Shown here: positions 52,759-61,844 of the stretch, one piece after another
How the letters are laid out: each line of letters starts with the position of its first letter
Numbering within the stretch: the first letter of the stretch is position 1
Translations under genes and position numbers: made by a program
Assembly (NCBI RefSeq): GCF_018314255.1
Contig: NZ_CP073066.1
Location: 1,054,001 to 1,118,000 of the forward strand
From: Lentilactobacillus buchneri
GTDB lineage: Bacteria > Bacillota > Bacilli > Lactobacillales > Lactobacillaceae
Length of the DNA: 64,000 bases
Direction: 5' to 3'
Notes under the pieces: model-generated
Databases searched by the model: none
What the model saw: only the letters and a program-made list of their open reading frames with translations
Told to the model about the DNA's origin: nothing

Positions 52759-53439
52759 ATGAAATATTCGACATTACTCTTTGACGTTGATGACACGCTG
52801 TTGAATTTCCAGGCAGCTGAGCATGACGCCCTCAAAAAATTATTCAAAACCATCGGCCAGCCGCTGACCTCTGAGGTCTATGCCGACTACCATCAATTTA
52901 ATGAACAGCTTTGGCAGCAATATGAATTAGGCGAAATCAGTCGACAAACGCTGCTGGATACTCGATTCCGTCGTTTCTTCGACCATTACGGCCAAGTTGT
53001 TGACGGAAAAGCCTATGAACAACGGTATCGCAGTTTTCTAGCCGAAGGTCACAGCCCGATGCCGCAAGCCAAGCAATTGCTGGCCGACCTCAGTGCAAGT
53101 CACGATATTTATGTCGTGACCAATGGGATCGCCAAAACTCAACATCGGCGGCTCAACGAGTCTGGTCTGGCACCCTACTTTACTCATGTTTTCGCGTCCG
53201 AAACTATCGGCGTCCAAAAACCTGATCCTGGCTTTTTTGACTATGTTGCACACAACATTCAGGGCTTTTCAAAAGACCAGTCACTGGTGATTGGTGATTC
53301 GCTGACCTCCGATATTAAAGGGGCCAATTTATATGGCCTCGATTCAGTCTGGTTCAACCCAACCCATCAGCCCAATACCATCCGATTGAAGCCAACTTAT
53401 GAGATTGATCATCTCCTGCGGCTGGAAGCAATTGTCTAA
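52759..53439 (+). CDS. HAD-superfamily phosphatase (YjjG/YfnB type)
   Basis: A 226-residue HAD hydrolase. Motif I is FDVDDTLLNF (about 8-17), motif II VTNG (about 115), motif III Lys in QKPDPGFF and motif IV GDSLTSDIKGA. The YjjG family dephosphorylates pyrimidine nucleoside monophosphates including non-canonical ones, a housecleaning role; sequence suggests but does not prove it. ATG 52759 follows GAGG by 9 bp; an earlier in-frame ATG at 52720 has no site. Confidence 0.9.
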   Translation: MKYSTLLFDVDDTLLNFQAAEHDALKKLFKTIGQPLTSEVYADYHQFNEQLWQQYELGEISRQTLLDTRFRRFFDHYGQVVDGKAYEQRYRSFLAEGHSPMPQAKQLLADLSASHDIYVVTNGIAKTQHRRLNESGLAPYFTHVFASETIGVQKPDPGFFDYVAHNIQGFSKDQSLVIGDSLTSDIKGANLYGLDSVWFNPTHQPNTIRLKPTYEIDHLLRLEAIV

Positions 53440-53452
53440 TTGAATCAAGCTC

Positions 53453-53509
53453 AAATGACTGCCCCATGGAGTTGAACCCACAATTGGTTCACAGGTGACA
53501 GTCATTTTT
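53453..53509 (+). terminator. Intrinsic terminator of the HAD gene
   Basis: AAATGACTG pairs with CAGTCATTT around an imperfect inner stem (TTGAACC/GGTTCA), then TTTTG. Confidence 0.8.
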
Positions 53510-53639
53510 GTTTTGGTAAAATGTTATATAACCTAACACGATATCTTGCATCCCATTAATTATTAACCTATACTAGGTGATTAATTAGAATATCTCTAAT
53601 TAATTTCTAATTCGGTTCTGAATTAAAGGAGGTCCCAAC

Positions 53640-54980
53640 ATGCAACGATACAGCCAAAAACGGGTTACAAGCAATATCATTAAAGGTTCTTTAGGCAATA
53701 TGATTGAATGGTTCGATTGGTATATATATGCATCCTTTGCCATTTATTTTGCCGGATCATTTTTTCCAGACGGTGATCAAACCGTCGAACTGCTGAGTGC
53801 AGCCGCTATTTTTGCGGTCGGTTTCCTGATGCGACCGTTCGGCAGCTTTATCATGGGTAAATATGCCGATAAAAAAGGCCGCCGGGCCGCCTTAACGCTC
53901 TCCGTCAGCATCATGGCAACCGGATCGCTGTTGATTGCCATTATCCCAACCTACAGTTCAATCGGCGTTTTTGCGCCGTTGCTGTTGGTCTGTATTCGTT
54001 TGGTCCAAGGATTATCACTTGGCGGCGAGTACGGCATTTCTGCCACTTATTTATCAGAAATGGCAACCTCTGGACGGCGTGGTTATTACGCATCGTTTCA
54101 GTATGTAACTTTAATCAGCGGTCAACTGATCGCCTTAATCGTTCAAATCATTCTACAATCAATGCTTTCGGATGGACAACTGCGGGCATTTGGCTGGCGG
54201 ATTCCTTTCGCCATTGGGGCAGTTGGCGCCGTTATCGTTTTATACCTGCGACTTTCAATGGACGAAACAAATCAATTTAAACAGACTGAGAAAACAAAGG
54301 CCACCAGAGGATCCTTGCGTGAGTTGGCAAAATATCCCAATCAAGTGTTGACCGTCGTTGGATTAACCTTGGGTGGGACAATTGCTTTCTACACCTACAC
54401 GACCTATATGCAAAAATACATGATCAATTCATTGGGGCTGGCACCAAAGCTGGTCACAATGATCAACTTTGGTGCCTTGCTGATTTTTATGGCTGCCCAA
54501 CCATTGTTTGGCCACCTTTCAGATAAAATTGGCCGAAAGCCCTTACTCTACTGGTTCGGGATTGGTGGAACAATTTTGACCGTTCCAATCTTTCTCGGAC
54601 TCAAATCCTTCGATAGCCCCGTGGCATCGTTTCTACTCATGCTAGGCGGCCTTCTGATCGTCAGTGGCTACACTTCAATTAATGCCATCGTTAAAGCAGA
54701 ATTATTTCCGACTGAAATTCGGGCACTCGGGGTTGGTTTTCCTTATGGGCTGACCGTTGCGATCTTTGGTGGAAGTGTTGAATACATTGCCCTGTGGCTC
54801 AAACACATCGGTCATGAAGACTGGTTCTTCTATTATGTATCAGCAGCGGCATTTGTCAGCTTCCTCGTCTACGTCAGGATGCTGGAGACATCCAAGCATT
54901 CCAAACTGGAAGAATCTCCGGAAACGACGGAGCCTGACCAACCACAGGCACCGACTGTCAGTGGACCAAAAGACCACTAA
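53640..54980 (+). CDS. MHS-family MFS transporter (KgtP/ProP-like)
   Basis: A 446-residue metabolite:H+ symporter with 12 helices. Signatures: GNMIEWFDWYIYASFAIYFA in helix 1, GKYADKKGRRAAL loop, RLVQGLSLGGEYG in helix 4, and LFPTEIRALGVG in the second half. The family carries 2-oxoglutarate, citrate, proline/betaine or shikimate; substrate not resolvable here. ATG 53640 follows AAAGGAGG. It ends 100 bp before dps without a clear terminator, so some read-through is possible. Confidence 0.9.
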   Translation: MQRYSQKRVTSNIIKGSLGNMIEWFDWYIYASFAIYFAGSFFPDGDQTVELLSAAAIFAVGFLMRPFGSFIMGKYADKKGRRAALTLSVSIMATGSLLIAIIPTYSSIGVFAPLLLVCIRLVQGLSLGGEYGISATYLSEMATSGRRGYYASFQYVTLISGQLIALIVQIILQSMLSDGQLRAFGWRIPFAIGAVGAVIVLYLRLSMDETNQFKQTEKTKATRGSLRELAKYPNQVLTVVGLTLGGTIAFYTYTTYMQKYMINSLGLAPKLVTMINFGALLIFMAAQPLFGHLSDKIGRKPLLYWFGIGGTILTVPIFLGLKSFDSPVASFLLMLGGLLIVSGYTSINAIVKAELFPTEIRALGVGFPYGLTVAIFGGSVEYIALWLKHIGHEDWFFYYVSAAAFVSFLVYVRMLETSKHSKLEESPETTEPDQPQAPTVSGPKDH

Positions 54981-55080
54981 GCCTTTCGAAAACTAAAAGG
55001 CAACTTCCTTGCGACCGTCTCCCAGAATCGAGTACACTGACTGTGTAAGCGAATTCAAAATTATTCTGGGAGGTAATCTG

Positions 55081-55560
55081 ATGGCAGACAAGTACGATTT
55101 TCCAAAGACACGCGCACAATTGAATCAATTAGTCGCAGATCTCAGCCAGCTGCAGACCAACATCCAACAAACCCACTGGTACATGCGGGGTGAGAACTTC
55201 TTTCGCCTGCACCCGCTGATGGATGATTATAGTGATCAATTAGCTGATCAATTGGATAACGTTGCCGAGCGACTGATCGCAATCAACGGTTCGCCGTTCG
55301 CAACCACTCACGAATTCATTGATAACACCGGCTTACCGGACGAAAAGGTTACCTGGGATCAATTAACCATGCGTGACTTCATGCAGCGGCTGGTTGATCA
55401 ATTCAGGTATTTGCGTGATCAATATCAAAAGGGCATCGAGGTCACTGACGAGGAAAAAGATTTTCCAACTCAAGATATGCTGAATGGCTTTAAAGAAGAC
55501 ATTGATAAGAATATTTGGATGATTAACGCCTACCTCGGCAAAGGGCCTTACGACGAATAA
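55081..55560 (+). CDS. dps: Dps-family ferritin-like DNA-protecting protein
   Basis: A 159-residue Dps, forming a 12-mer that oxidises Fe2+ with H2O2 and stores iron. The ferroxidase ligands are visible: His in QQTHWYMRG (about 31) and Asp/Glu in HPLMDDYSDQLADQLDNVAERL (about 43-65). ATG 55081 follows GGGAGG; an upstream ATG in frame at 55009 lies before it. With pyruvate oxidase producing H2O2, Dps is a useful partner. No PerR box was recognised. A terminator follows. Confidence 0.92.
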   Translation: MADKYDFPKTRAQLNQLVADLSQLQTNIQQTHWYMRGENFFRLHPLMDDYSDQLADQLDNVAERLIAINGSPFATTHEFIDNTGLPDEKVTWDQLTMRDFMQRLVDQFRYLRDQYQKGIEVTDEEKDFPTQDMLNGFKEDIDKNIWMINAYLGKGPYDE

Positions 55561-55577
55561 TCAATTATCGAAAAATA

Positions 55578-55618
55578 GACACTTGGGTTGAAATATTTTA
55601 ATTTCAGCCCTATTTTTA
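55578..55618 (+). terminator. Intrinsic terminator of dps
   Basis: GGGTTGAAAT pairs with ATTTCAGCCC (one G-U or mismatch), followed by TATTTTT. Confidence 0.78.
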
Positions 55619-55655
55619 TGGCAGAGCATTATTGATATGTAAGGAGGAATTGACT

Positions 55656-56564
55656 TTGAATAACTCAGTTAAAATTGGTAAGAGCGAGGTTGTCAGCGGC
55701 CCCTTGGGTCTGGGGACCAACAAGGTCGGCGGCCATAATTTATTTGACGGCCTGAAAGATTCGGACGGCGAGGCAGTTGTTAAAGCGGCATTGAACGACG
55801 GCATTACGTTACTGGATACCGCATTTATGTATGGATTGGGCAAGTCTGAAGACATTATTGGCAACGTCATTCAAGATTTCGATCGTTCAAAATTTGTCAT
55901 CGCATCGAAAGCAGCTCAGGATCCCAACAACGACTTGAAGCCTAATAACGATCCTAAGTTCTTGACCAAATCGATTGATGAGTCGTTGGAACGGCTGCAA
56001 ACCGATTACATCGACATTTTTTACATTCATTTTCCGGATGACAAGACCCCGAAGGCAGAAGCAGTTGACGCGCTGGCCCAGGCAAAAAAGGCCGGTAAGA
56101 TTCGGGCAATCGGGATTTCTAATTTTAATTTGAACCAGATCAAGGAAGCCAATCAAGACAATCAAGTCGATGTCGTGGAGAACAATTACAGCCTGGTTCA
56201 CCGGGATGCAGAAACAGAAATCTTCCCGTATCTAAAGGCACACCAAATTTCCTTTGTCCCCTATTTCCCACTGGCTTCAGGCTTGCTAACTGGCAAATAC
56301 AGTCGAAACGATGCAGACAAGTTCAGCAGGTTCTCTACATCAAAATTCAATCAGATCATGGATAGTTTAGATCAAGTCAAAACCATCGCCGAAAGTCATC
56401 AGGCAACGATTGCTCAAACGATTTTGGCTTGGTACATTGCCAATCCTGATATTAGCGTGGTGATTCCCGGTGCAAGATTGCCAGAGCAAGTTGATAGTAA
56501 TGCCAAAGCGTTGGATGTACAACTGAGTCCAGCAGAATTTGATGAGATTAATCGATTATTTTGA
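55656..56564 (+). CDS. Aldo/keto reductase
   Basis: A 302-residue NADPH-dependent AKR. The catalytic set is Asp of LLDTAFMYG (about 50), Tyr of the same segment, Lys of VIASKAA and His of FYIHFPDD. The cofactor tail IPGARLPEQVDSNAKAL fits AKR of the YqkF/YeaE type, which reduce aldehydes and methylglyoxal. TTG 55656 is chosen because AAGGAGG lies 8 bp upstream; ATG 55632 precedes that site. It is monocistronic and shares a terminator with the convergent flavoprotein gene. Confidence 0.9.
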   Translation: MNNSVKIGKSEVVSGPLGLGTNKVGGHNLFDGLKDSDGEAVVKAALNDGITLLDTAFMYGLGKSEDIIGNVIQDFDRSKFVIASKAAQDPNNDLKPNNDPKFLTKSIDESLERLQTDYIDIFYIHFPDDKTPKAEAVDALAQAKKAGKIRAIGISNFNLNQIKEANQDNQVDVVENNYSLVHRDAETEIFPYLKAHQISFVPYFPLASGLLTGKYSRNDADKFSRFSTSKFNQIMDSLDQVKTIAESHQATIAQTILAWYIANPDISVVIPGARLPEQVDSNAKALDVQLSPAEFDEINRLF

Positions 56565-56610
56565 GATCGATGAAGTTTGTTTCTTGATCCAACGGATTTA
56601 ACATAAAAAT

Positions 56611-56654
56611 AGTTGAGGGGCCATTGGGTAAATTCCAATGACCCCTCGTTTTAT
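56611..56654. terminator. Bidirectional intrinsic terminator
   Basis: GAGGGGCCATTGG (56615-56627) pairs with CCAATGACCCCTC (56635-56647; one mismatch), between convergent genes. Confidence 0.88.
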
Positions 56655-58037
56655 TCACATTTCAAAAATATAATCGCGTACCTGCTGAGCTGCCTGCAAA
56701 CCAAATACGACGGTTTCCGCAATGGAGTTGCCACCAATTCGATTATCACCATGTAGGCCACCAACCACCTCTCCGGCCGCATATAATCCTGGAATCGGTT
56801 GGCCGTCCGCCTTAAGCACTTGAGTTTGATCGTTAGTCTTCAAACCGCCCATTGTATAATGAATCGCCGGGGCAATGTGAATCGCATAATATGGGGCAGT
56901 TTCAAGGATGTGGCGGCCGGTCGTTCTGCCAAAGTTAATGTCCATTCGATCGGAAACGGCCTGATTCCACTTGGCTACGGTTTGCGATAGTGTATCACTA
57001 TCAACACCAATCAGTTTACCAAGTTTGGCTAAATCATCGCCTGTCTTAACCAAGCCAACATGATCATAGAAGTCAATTGCCTTGGCACGTTTGCGAACCT
57101 TGGCATCAAAGATGAGGTATGCGCCAGTACCACCCAACTTCTCGATTGCGTTGGTAACTTTGTCGCGGGTTTCCATTTCATTCACAAACCGCTTTCCGTT
57201 TTGATCAACTAAGATAGCGCCCTCGCCACGGACCGTTTCACCGATTAAATAGACGTGGTCCGTATCCTGTTGAACGGTGGGGTGAATTTGAATTCGATCC
57301 ATATCAACCAGCTGGGCACCCAGATGCTCTGCCAGCAACATGCCATCACCGGTATTTCCAGGCTGGTTGGTTGTCTTGTATTTGGTAAGATCCGGGCGAT
57401 ACTTTGCAATGAGTGACTTGTTGGCACCAAACCCGCCAGCGGCAATAATCACTGCTTTGGCGTGAACAGTTTGCGAACCGTTTTCTGTTTGAATTTGAAC
57501 GCCGGAAACCCGATCATCGTGCAGGATTTCAGTCACTTTGACGTTGGTGAACAGTGGAATCTGTTTTGCCTGAACTTGGCTTAGCAGACCATTAATCAAG
57601 TAACCACCAATTGGTTGAGTCGAACTTGGTCGATGCGCCCGGGGCACACTCATGCCACCGGTAATTGTCAAATCATCCAGCTGGACACCCTGTTTATAAA
57701 GCCACTCGATTGCCCGCGCACCATGCTCGGTAAAATTCTTCAATAACGCTGGATCGTTTTGGCCATGACCGCCACGCAACGTCTCGTAATAAAAGGCCCC
57801 AACGCTATCTTCGATTCCATGCTCAGTCTGAACAAAGGTTGCCGCGGCGTTCATCCCCGACGAGGCCCGTTTAGTATCACCGCCAACACTCGGCATTTTT
57901 TCAAAAATCACTGGTTTCAATCCGAGTTCGGTTGCCCGAATGGCACTGGTGAGGCCAGCACTACCAGAGCCGATGACAATGACGTCATACTGATCTTTTA
58001 GTTCATCTAATGAATTTGGTTCAAATGGTTGTGACAT
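56655..58037 (-). CDS. Fumarate reductase/urocanate reductase-type flavoprotein
   Basis: A 460-residue soluble FAD protein of the flavocytochrome c/FrdA family. The FAD site is DVIVIGSGSAGLTSAIRA (about 19-36), with ASSGMNAAAT, the catalytic-loop residues in GEGAILVDQNGKRFVNE (Arg), THYTMGGL-type His in IHYTMGGLKTN and the FAD end GNSIAETVVFGLQAA. There is no haem domain, FMN-binding domain or signal peptide, so it works in the cytoplasm. The next gene downstream in the operon order (upstream here) is an NADH:flavin oxidoreductase that could be its electron donor. It probably reduces fumarate or another 2-enoate as an electron sink. Confidence 0.9.
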   Translation of the reverse strand: MSQPFEPNSLDELKDQYDVIVIGSGSAGLTSAIRATELGLKPVIFEKMPSVGGDTKRASSGMNAAATFVQTEHGIEDSVGAFYYETLRGGHGQNDPALLKNFTEHGARAIEWLYKQGVQLDDLTITGGMSVPRAHRPSSTQPIGGYLINGLLSQVQAKQIPLFTNVKVTEILHDDRVSGVQIQTENGSQTVHAKAVIIAAGGFGANKSLIAKYRPDLTKYKTTNQPGNTGDGMLLAEHLGAQLVDMDRIQIHPTVQQDTDHVYLIGETVRGEGAILVDQNGKRFVNEMETRDKVTNAIEKLGGTGAYLIFDAKVRKRAKAIDFYDHVGLVKTGDDLAKLGKLIGVDSDTLSQTVAKWNQAVSDRMDINFGRTTGRHILETAPYYAIHIAPAIHYTMGGLKTNDQTQVLKADGQPIPGLYAAGEVVGGLHGDNRIGGNSIAETVVFGLQAAQQVRDYIFEM

Positions 58038-58061
58038 GAATTTCTTCCAATCTTCAATTAT

Positions 58062-59255
58062 TTATTGAGCACGGCGAGGTGTAAGTCCATTTGGCCCGTG
58101 CATTTGAATGCTTGCCGCCAAGGCGCGCCAGGCACTCGTGTATAGCTGTGGTCGTTTCCCCTCTGCCAGCCGACGCGCCTGTTGTTCACAATACGCGGTA
58201 ATGAATGTTGGCGAATACTTCTCATCCAACTTCCGACTCCCCATCGTTAGTGGTAGTGGAACTGGTTGGTAGCTGCCAGCTAAAATTTGATTAGGCAGGT
58301 CCGGCATTACCGCCATTGGTGTACACATTCCGATCATGTCGGCGTCGTGGGTTCCCAGCGCCTCTTCCATCGTGGAAATTCGTCTAAACCCGCCACTGAG
58401 CACAATGGGGACATCTGTAAGTTGATGGATCATATGGGCATAGCCGGAAAAGCCAACGGTTGAGTTTTCGTAATCATCACCAGAGATTTCAATCAAGTCG
58501 ATGCCAAGGTCGGCCATCTTTTGGATCACGGCAATCGAATCGTGTTCGGTGAATCCTTCCAAATCAAGGTCAAGCACGCTGAGCTTTAGCCCAATCGAAA
58601 ACTGGGGCCCACATGATTCGCGAATCCCTTCATAGATATCTACGAGAAATCGCATTCGATTCTCCAGTGAGTCGCCAAATTCATCTGTCCGCTGGTTGTC
58701 TTTGCGAGACAAGAACTGATTAACCAAATAACCGTACGCACCGTGAATTTGGACACCGGAGAAGCCGGCTTCTTGGGCAATCTCTGCGGTTCGAATGTAT
58801 TTAGCGATAATCTCATGAATTTCAGAATTCTTCAATTCACGTGGGGGATTAAAATATTTCTGATTAGGGCCATGTACAGGAATGGCACTGGGCCCAGCTG
58901 GTTGAGTGGACAAATATTTTGGTGACTGTTTGCCGGGATGATTGAGCTGCATCCACAACTGGGTGTGGTTTGTCGTTCCCGCTTGAGCCCACTTTTGAAG
59001 GGTTGCCAAGCTCCGCTCATCCTCAACGACCACGTTGCCGGGTTCTGCCAAGGCGGTTGAATCGACCATGACGTTACCAGTTACCACAATTCCAGAACCA
59101 CCCATTGCCCATGCTCGATACAAGGTGGCATATCGTTCATCTGGCTGATGATCTTGGTTAGCCATTGTTTCACTCATGGCCGATTTAAAGAATCGATTTT
59201 TGACCTGCTGACCGTTGGGTAACACCAACGGCTTGGCAACTTGTAAGTAATTCAT
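58062..59255 (-). CDS. NADH:flavin oxidoreductase (old yellow enzyme family)
   Basis: A 397-residue FMN-binding barrel of the OYE family. Blocks: LPNGQQVKNRFFKSAMSE, QLWMQLNHPGKQS, QIHGAYGYLVNQFLS with the catalytic His and Tyr, RTDEFGDSLENRMRF and the phosphate-binding VLSGGFR. It lacks the FeS/pyridine nucleotide extension of the larger 2,4-dienoyl-CoA reductases. It precedes the FrdA-like gene by 24 bp, so both are co-transcribed and probably cooperate in reducing activated C=C bonds. Confidence 0.9.
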   Translation of the reverse strand: MNYLQVAKPLVLPNGQQVKNRFFKSAMSETMANQDHQPDERYATLYRAWAMGGSGIVVTGNVMVDSTALAEPGNVVVEDERSLATLQKWAQAGTTNHTQLWMQLNHPGKQSPKYLSTQPAGPSAIPVHGPNQKYFNPPRELKNSEIHEIIAKYIRTAEIAQEAGFSGVQIHGAYGYLVNQFLSRKDNQRTDEFGDSLENRMRFLVDIYEGIRESCGPQFSIGLKLSVLDLDLEGFTEHDSIAVIQKMADLGIDLIEISGDDYENSTVGFSGYAHMIHQLTDVPIVLSGGFRRISTMEEALGTHDADMIGMCTPMAVMPDLPNQILAGSYQPVPLPLTMGSRKLDEKYSPTFITAYCEQQARRLAEGKRPQLYTSAWRALAASIQMHGPNGLTPRRAQ

Positions 59256-59392
59256 TTGCAGCTCCTTTCCAGCAAATTTGCTTAATCGACGATATGATTT
59301 GATTTAATGGTAACCCGATTTGACCCCCATCGCAATTCCAGCCTACATAAAATTCAATTTTCAGTTACAATGAACCCAGAGGTGATGATTCA

Positions 59393-60250
59393 ATGGATGA
59401 TCAATGGCTATCACAACTGCCCATCAAAGGGATTACTAAAGCAGTCCCCGTTGGTGGCGGCGATGTTAATCAGGCATTTCGATTAGAAACAAAAGATGAC
59501 ACATATTTCCTACTGGTTCAGCCCCAGACGACTGCCGACTTTTACGCTGGCGAGATTGCTGGGCTCAAAGCTTTCGAGGAAGCTAACGTCTTGGCTCCCC
59601 GAGTGTTGGGCAATGGTCAAATTAACGGCGATGCTTATTTGCTGCTGAACTTTTTGGAATCAGGTTCCGGCAGTCAGAGTGACTTAGGTGAACTGGTTGC
59701 CAACTTGCATCAGCATTACAGCAAGAATGGAAAATTTGGCTTTGACCTGCCCTATGTCAGCAACGATGAAAGCTTCGATAACAGTTGGACCGACTCTTGG
59801 AGTGAATTATTCGTCAACCACCGACTGGACCGGCTCCGCGATGCTTTGATGAAAAAGCATTTATGGAATCCAAGTGACGATGAAAAATACAAACGGGTTC
59901 GCGAAGTGATTCTCGATCAGTTGTCGAAGCATGAGAGCGAGCCATCCCTGCTTCACGGCGATTTGTGGGGCGGCAACTACATGTTCTTGGCGGACGGTCG
60001 TCCGGCATTGATTGATCCCGCTTCTTTCTATGGTGATCGGGAATTCGACCTGGGGATTACCACCGTCTTTGGTGGCTTTGACGCGGACTTCTACGCCGCT
60101 TATAACGCAGTCTACCCTTTGGATCCGGGCGCCAATGAACGGCTGAACTTTTATCGGCTGTATTACTTGATGGTTCACACCAATAAATTCGGCACAATGT
60201 ATAAGAGTAGTGCCGACAGCGCGATGAATCAGATTTTGGAACATGAATAA
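59393..60250 (+). CDS. Fructosamine kinase-family protein
   Basis: A 285-residue aminoglycoside phosphotransferase-fold kinase of the FN3K/YniA group, which phosphorylates ketosamines on glycated proteins so that they break down. N-terminal GGGDVNQAFRLETKD binds nucleotide; the catalytic loop is LLHGDLWGGNYM with Asp near 195, and IDPASFYGDREFDLG holds the metal Asp. ATG follows GAGGTGATG. It stands alone. The bacterial substrate is often ribulosamine or erythrulosamine rather than fructosamine, so the family name is safer than a specific substrate. Confidence 0.9.
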   Translation: MDDQWLSQLPIKGITKAVPVGGGDVNQAFRLETKDDTYFLLVQPQTTADFYAGEIAGLKAFEEANVLAPRVLGNGQINGDAYLLLNFLESGSGSQSDLGELVANLHQHYSKNGKFGFDLPYVSNDESFDNSWTDSWSELFVNHRLDRLRDALMKKHLWNPSDDEKYKRVREVILDQLSKHESEPSLLHGDLWGGNYMFLADGRPALIDPASFYGDREFDLGITTVFGGFDADFYAAYNAVYPLDPGANERLNFYRLYYLMVHTNKFGTMYKSSADSAMNQILEHE

Positions 60251-60358
60251 ATTATAGTCGTTGAGCTGGACATTCTTGTCTGGCTCTTTTTACATAATTG
60301 AGTAATTATCGTTACTTATTCGAATCCCGTTCGTTATATACAGTGAAAGGGGGTTGTC

Positions 60359-60841
60359 ATGAAACTTGATGAGTATGAGGTACTACTGAAAAACATCTCA
60401 ATCGAATTAAATCATTTCCTGGTTTCACGCGGAGCTAGTAAAGACATCGCAGAAGACGTTGTTCAAGATGTCTTTGTAAAAGTTTTGGAAATGGATCTAA
60501 TACTCCCGCCAGATAAGATTCGCCCTTATATGTACAAAATTGCCAAAACGAAATACATTGATTTAAATCGTCGTGAAGCCCGTCTTCAGAAAATTTTACA
60601 ACAATACCTTATTCCGCAGCAGAAGCAAACGAGGGAACCACACACAGAAGACAAATCAAAAAAACTACAGCGAATTATCCAAAAGTTATCTCCTGGTGAT
60701 CAAGAAATCTTAAAAATGAAATACATCGAAGGTCAATCTATTGATGAAATTGCCACCAATCTAAAGATAACCTCTCCAGGAGTGAAAATGCGTTTGTATC
60801 GGTTGAGAAAGAAGATTAAGAAGGGATTTGGTGAATCATAA
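60359..60841 (+). CDS. ECF-type sigma factor
   Basis: A 160-residue sigma-70 family protein. Region 2 (about 10-78) has DIAEDVVQDVFVKVLEM and MYKIAKTKYIDLNRRE; region 4 (about 105-158) has LSPGDQEILKMKYIEGQSIDEIATNL and VKMRLYRLRKKIKKG. ATG follows AAAGGGGG. Its stop overlaps the start of the anti-sigma gene (TAATG), so both are translationally coupled. The upstream region 60251-60358 has two TCGTTA repeats 24 bp apart and a TATATAC, but no textbook ECF promoter (TGAAAC...CGT). It probably responds to envelope stress. Confidence 0.9.
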   Translation: MKLDEYEVLLKNISIELNHFLVSRGASKDIAEDVVQDVFVKVLEMDLILPPDKIRPYMYKIAKTKYIDLNRREARLQKILQQYLIPQQKQTREPHTEDKSKKLQRIIQKLSPGDQEILKMKYIEGQSIDEIATNLKITSPGVKMRLYRLRKKIKKGFGES

Positions 60842-61758
60842 TGAACCAAGATAAACAATTTGAAAAATTAGCTTTTCGTATTAAACTCAAGCGTTGGGTA
60901 ATCACAATTTTATTAATTATTATTCTTTTTCCAATAATGACGGCAGTTGGATATAAAATTACTCAATCTTTTTCCGCCCGTCAATCTAGTGGGCTTATGA
61001 AAGAGATGGAAATTCAACAAGACCTCATGAGCCCCAATATCCAAAACAGTGACTTGGTTATTGGTAACAGTAACATTGGCGGCGGCACTGTCGTAAGCCA
61101 CCAATATAAAGACATTGATGGCTATCATTTACCATGGCAGACTGTCGAAGGTAAGTACAATTGGTTATATCATGAAATTCAAACCGATAACTTAGTGGAT
61201 ACAGATAATCAGGCGGCTTACACGAGAACAACCCAAACCAAGATTCCGTTATTTTACAATAATCGAGTTAAATCACCAAATGTGTCGAAGGCTTACGAAG
61301 TTAAGAAAATTTCGCAAATGAAAAATTATGTAGGTGAGGTGGCTTTGACCTTTCGCCATCCAATGACATATTCACAAATACTACAAAAGCTGCCGAAAGG
61401 CATCCAAGCAAATTGGTTCTGGCTTGGTGTCAACGGTAAAGCAGATCCAACGATTGAAGATAATTGTTTTCTTGGAATTCAGTCATTTAATGGCAAACTT
61501 GGTCCAAATGACTATAAGGGCTTCAGAAAATCATTGCAAAGTGCTAAAAATCTCGGCACATATAATAGTTTTTCAATCACTGACTATGCCCACGGATTTG
61601 CCAAGAAATATCCGACATTAAATCAAGCAAGATTTTCTGGCATCATCATTACTGGAAAAACAGAAAACTTTAAGCCCTTGGTAAACCAAAATTGGATCAC
61701 AGAAAGTTCGGTTGGGGCGACAATCAAACGTGTTCCGTATATTAAACCTAGTTTTTAA
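60841..61758 (+). CDS. Anti-sigma factor, sigma-regulator N/C-domain type
   Basis: A 305-residue membrane protein with a short cytoplasmic N-terminus (about 1-17), one helix (about 18-38, WVITILLIIILFPIMTAVGY) and a large outer domain (about 40-305). It matches the layout of the Sigma_reg_N/Sigma_reg_C proteins found with ECF sigma factors in Firmicutes (helix, then QDLMSPN, YNWLYHEIQ, VGEVALTFRHPMTYSQIL). It would hold the sigma factor at the membrane until an external signal. No zinc-binding HxxxCxxC ASD motif is seen. A terminator follows. Confidence 0.85.
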   Translation: MNQDKQFEKLAFRIKLKRWVITILLIIILFPIMTAVGYKITQSFSARQSSGLMKEMEIQQDLMSPNIQNSDLVIGNSNIGGGTVVSHQYKDIDGYHLPWQTVEGKYNWLYHEIQTDNLVDTDNQAAYTRTTQTKIPLFYNNRVKSPNVSKAYEVKKISQMKNYVGEVALTFRHPMTYSQILQKLPKGIQANWFWLGVNGKADPTIEDNCFLGIQSFNGKLGPNDYKGFRKSLQSAKNLGTYNSFSITDYAHGFAKKYPTLNQARFSGIIITGKTENFKPLVNQNWITESSVGATIKRVPYIKPSF

Positions 61759-61782
61759 TTAGCATAAGTACCCTATCAAACT

Positions 61783-61828
61783 AAACACACCCCTTAAACT
61801 TCAAAAAGAGTCCAAGGGGTGTGTTTTT
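61783..61828. terminator. Bidirectional intrinsic terminator
   Basis: AAACACACCCCTT pairs with AAGGGGTGTGTTT, followed by TT; it ends the sigma operon (+) and the MerR gene (-). Confidence 0.9.
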
Positions 61829-61844
61829 CATGATTAATTGCCAA

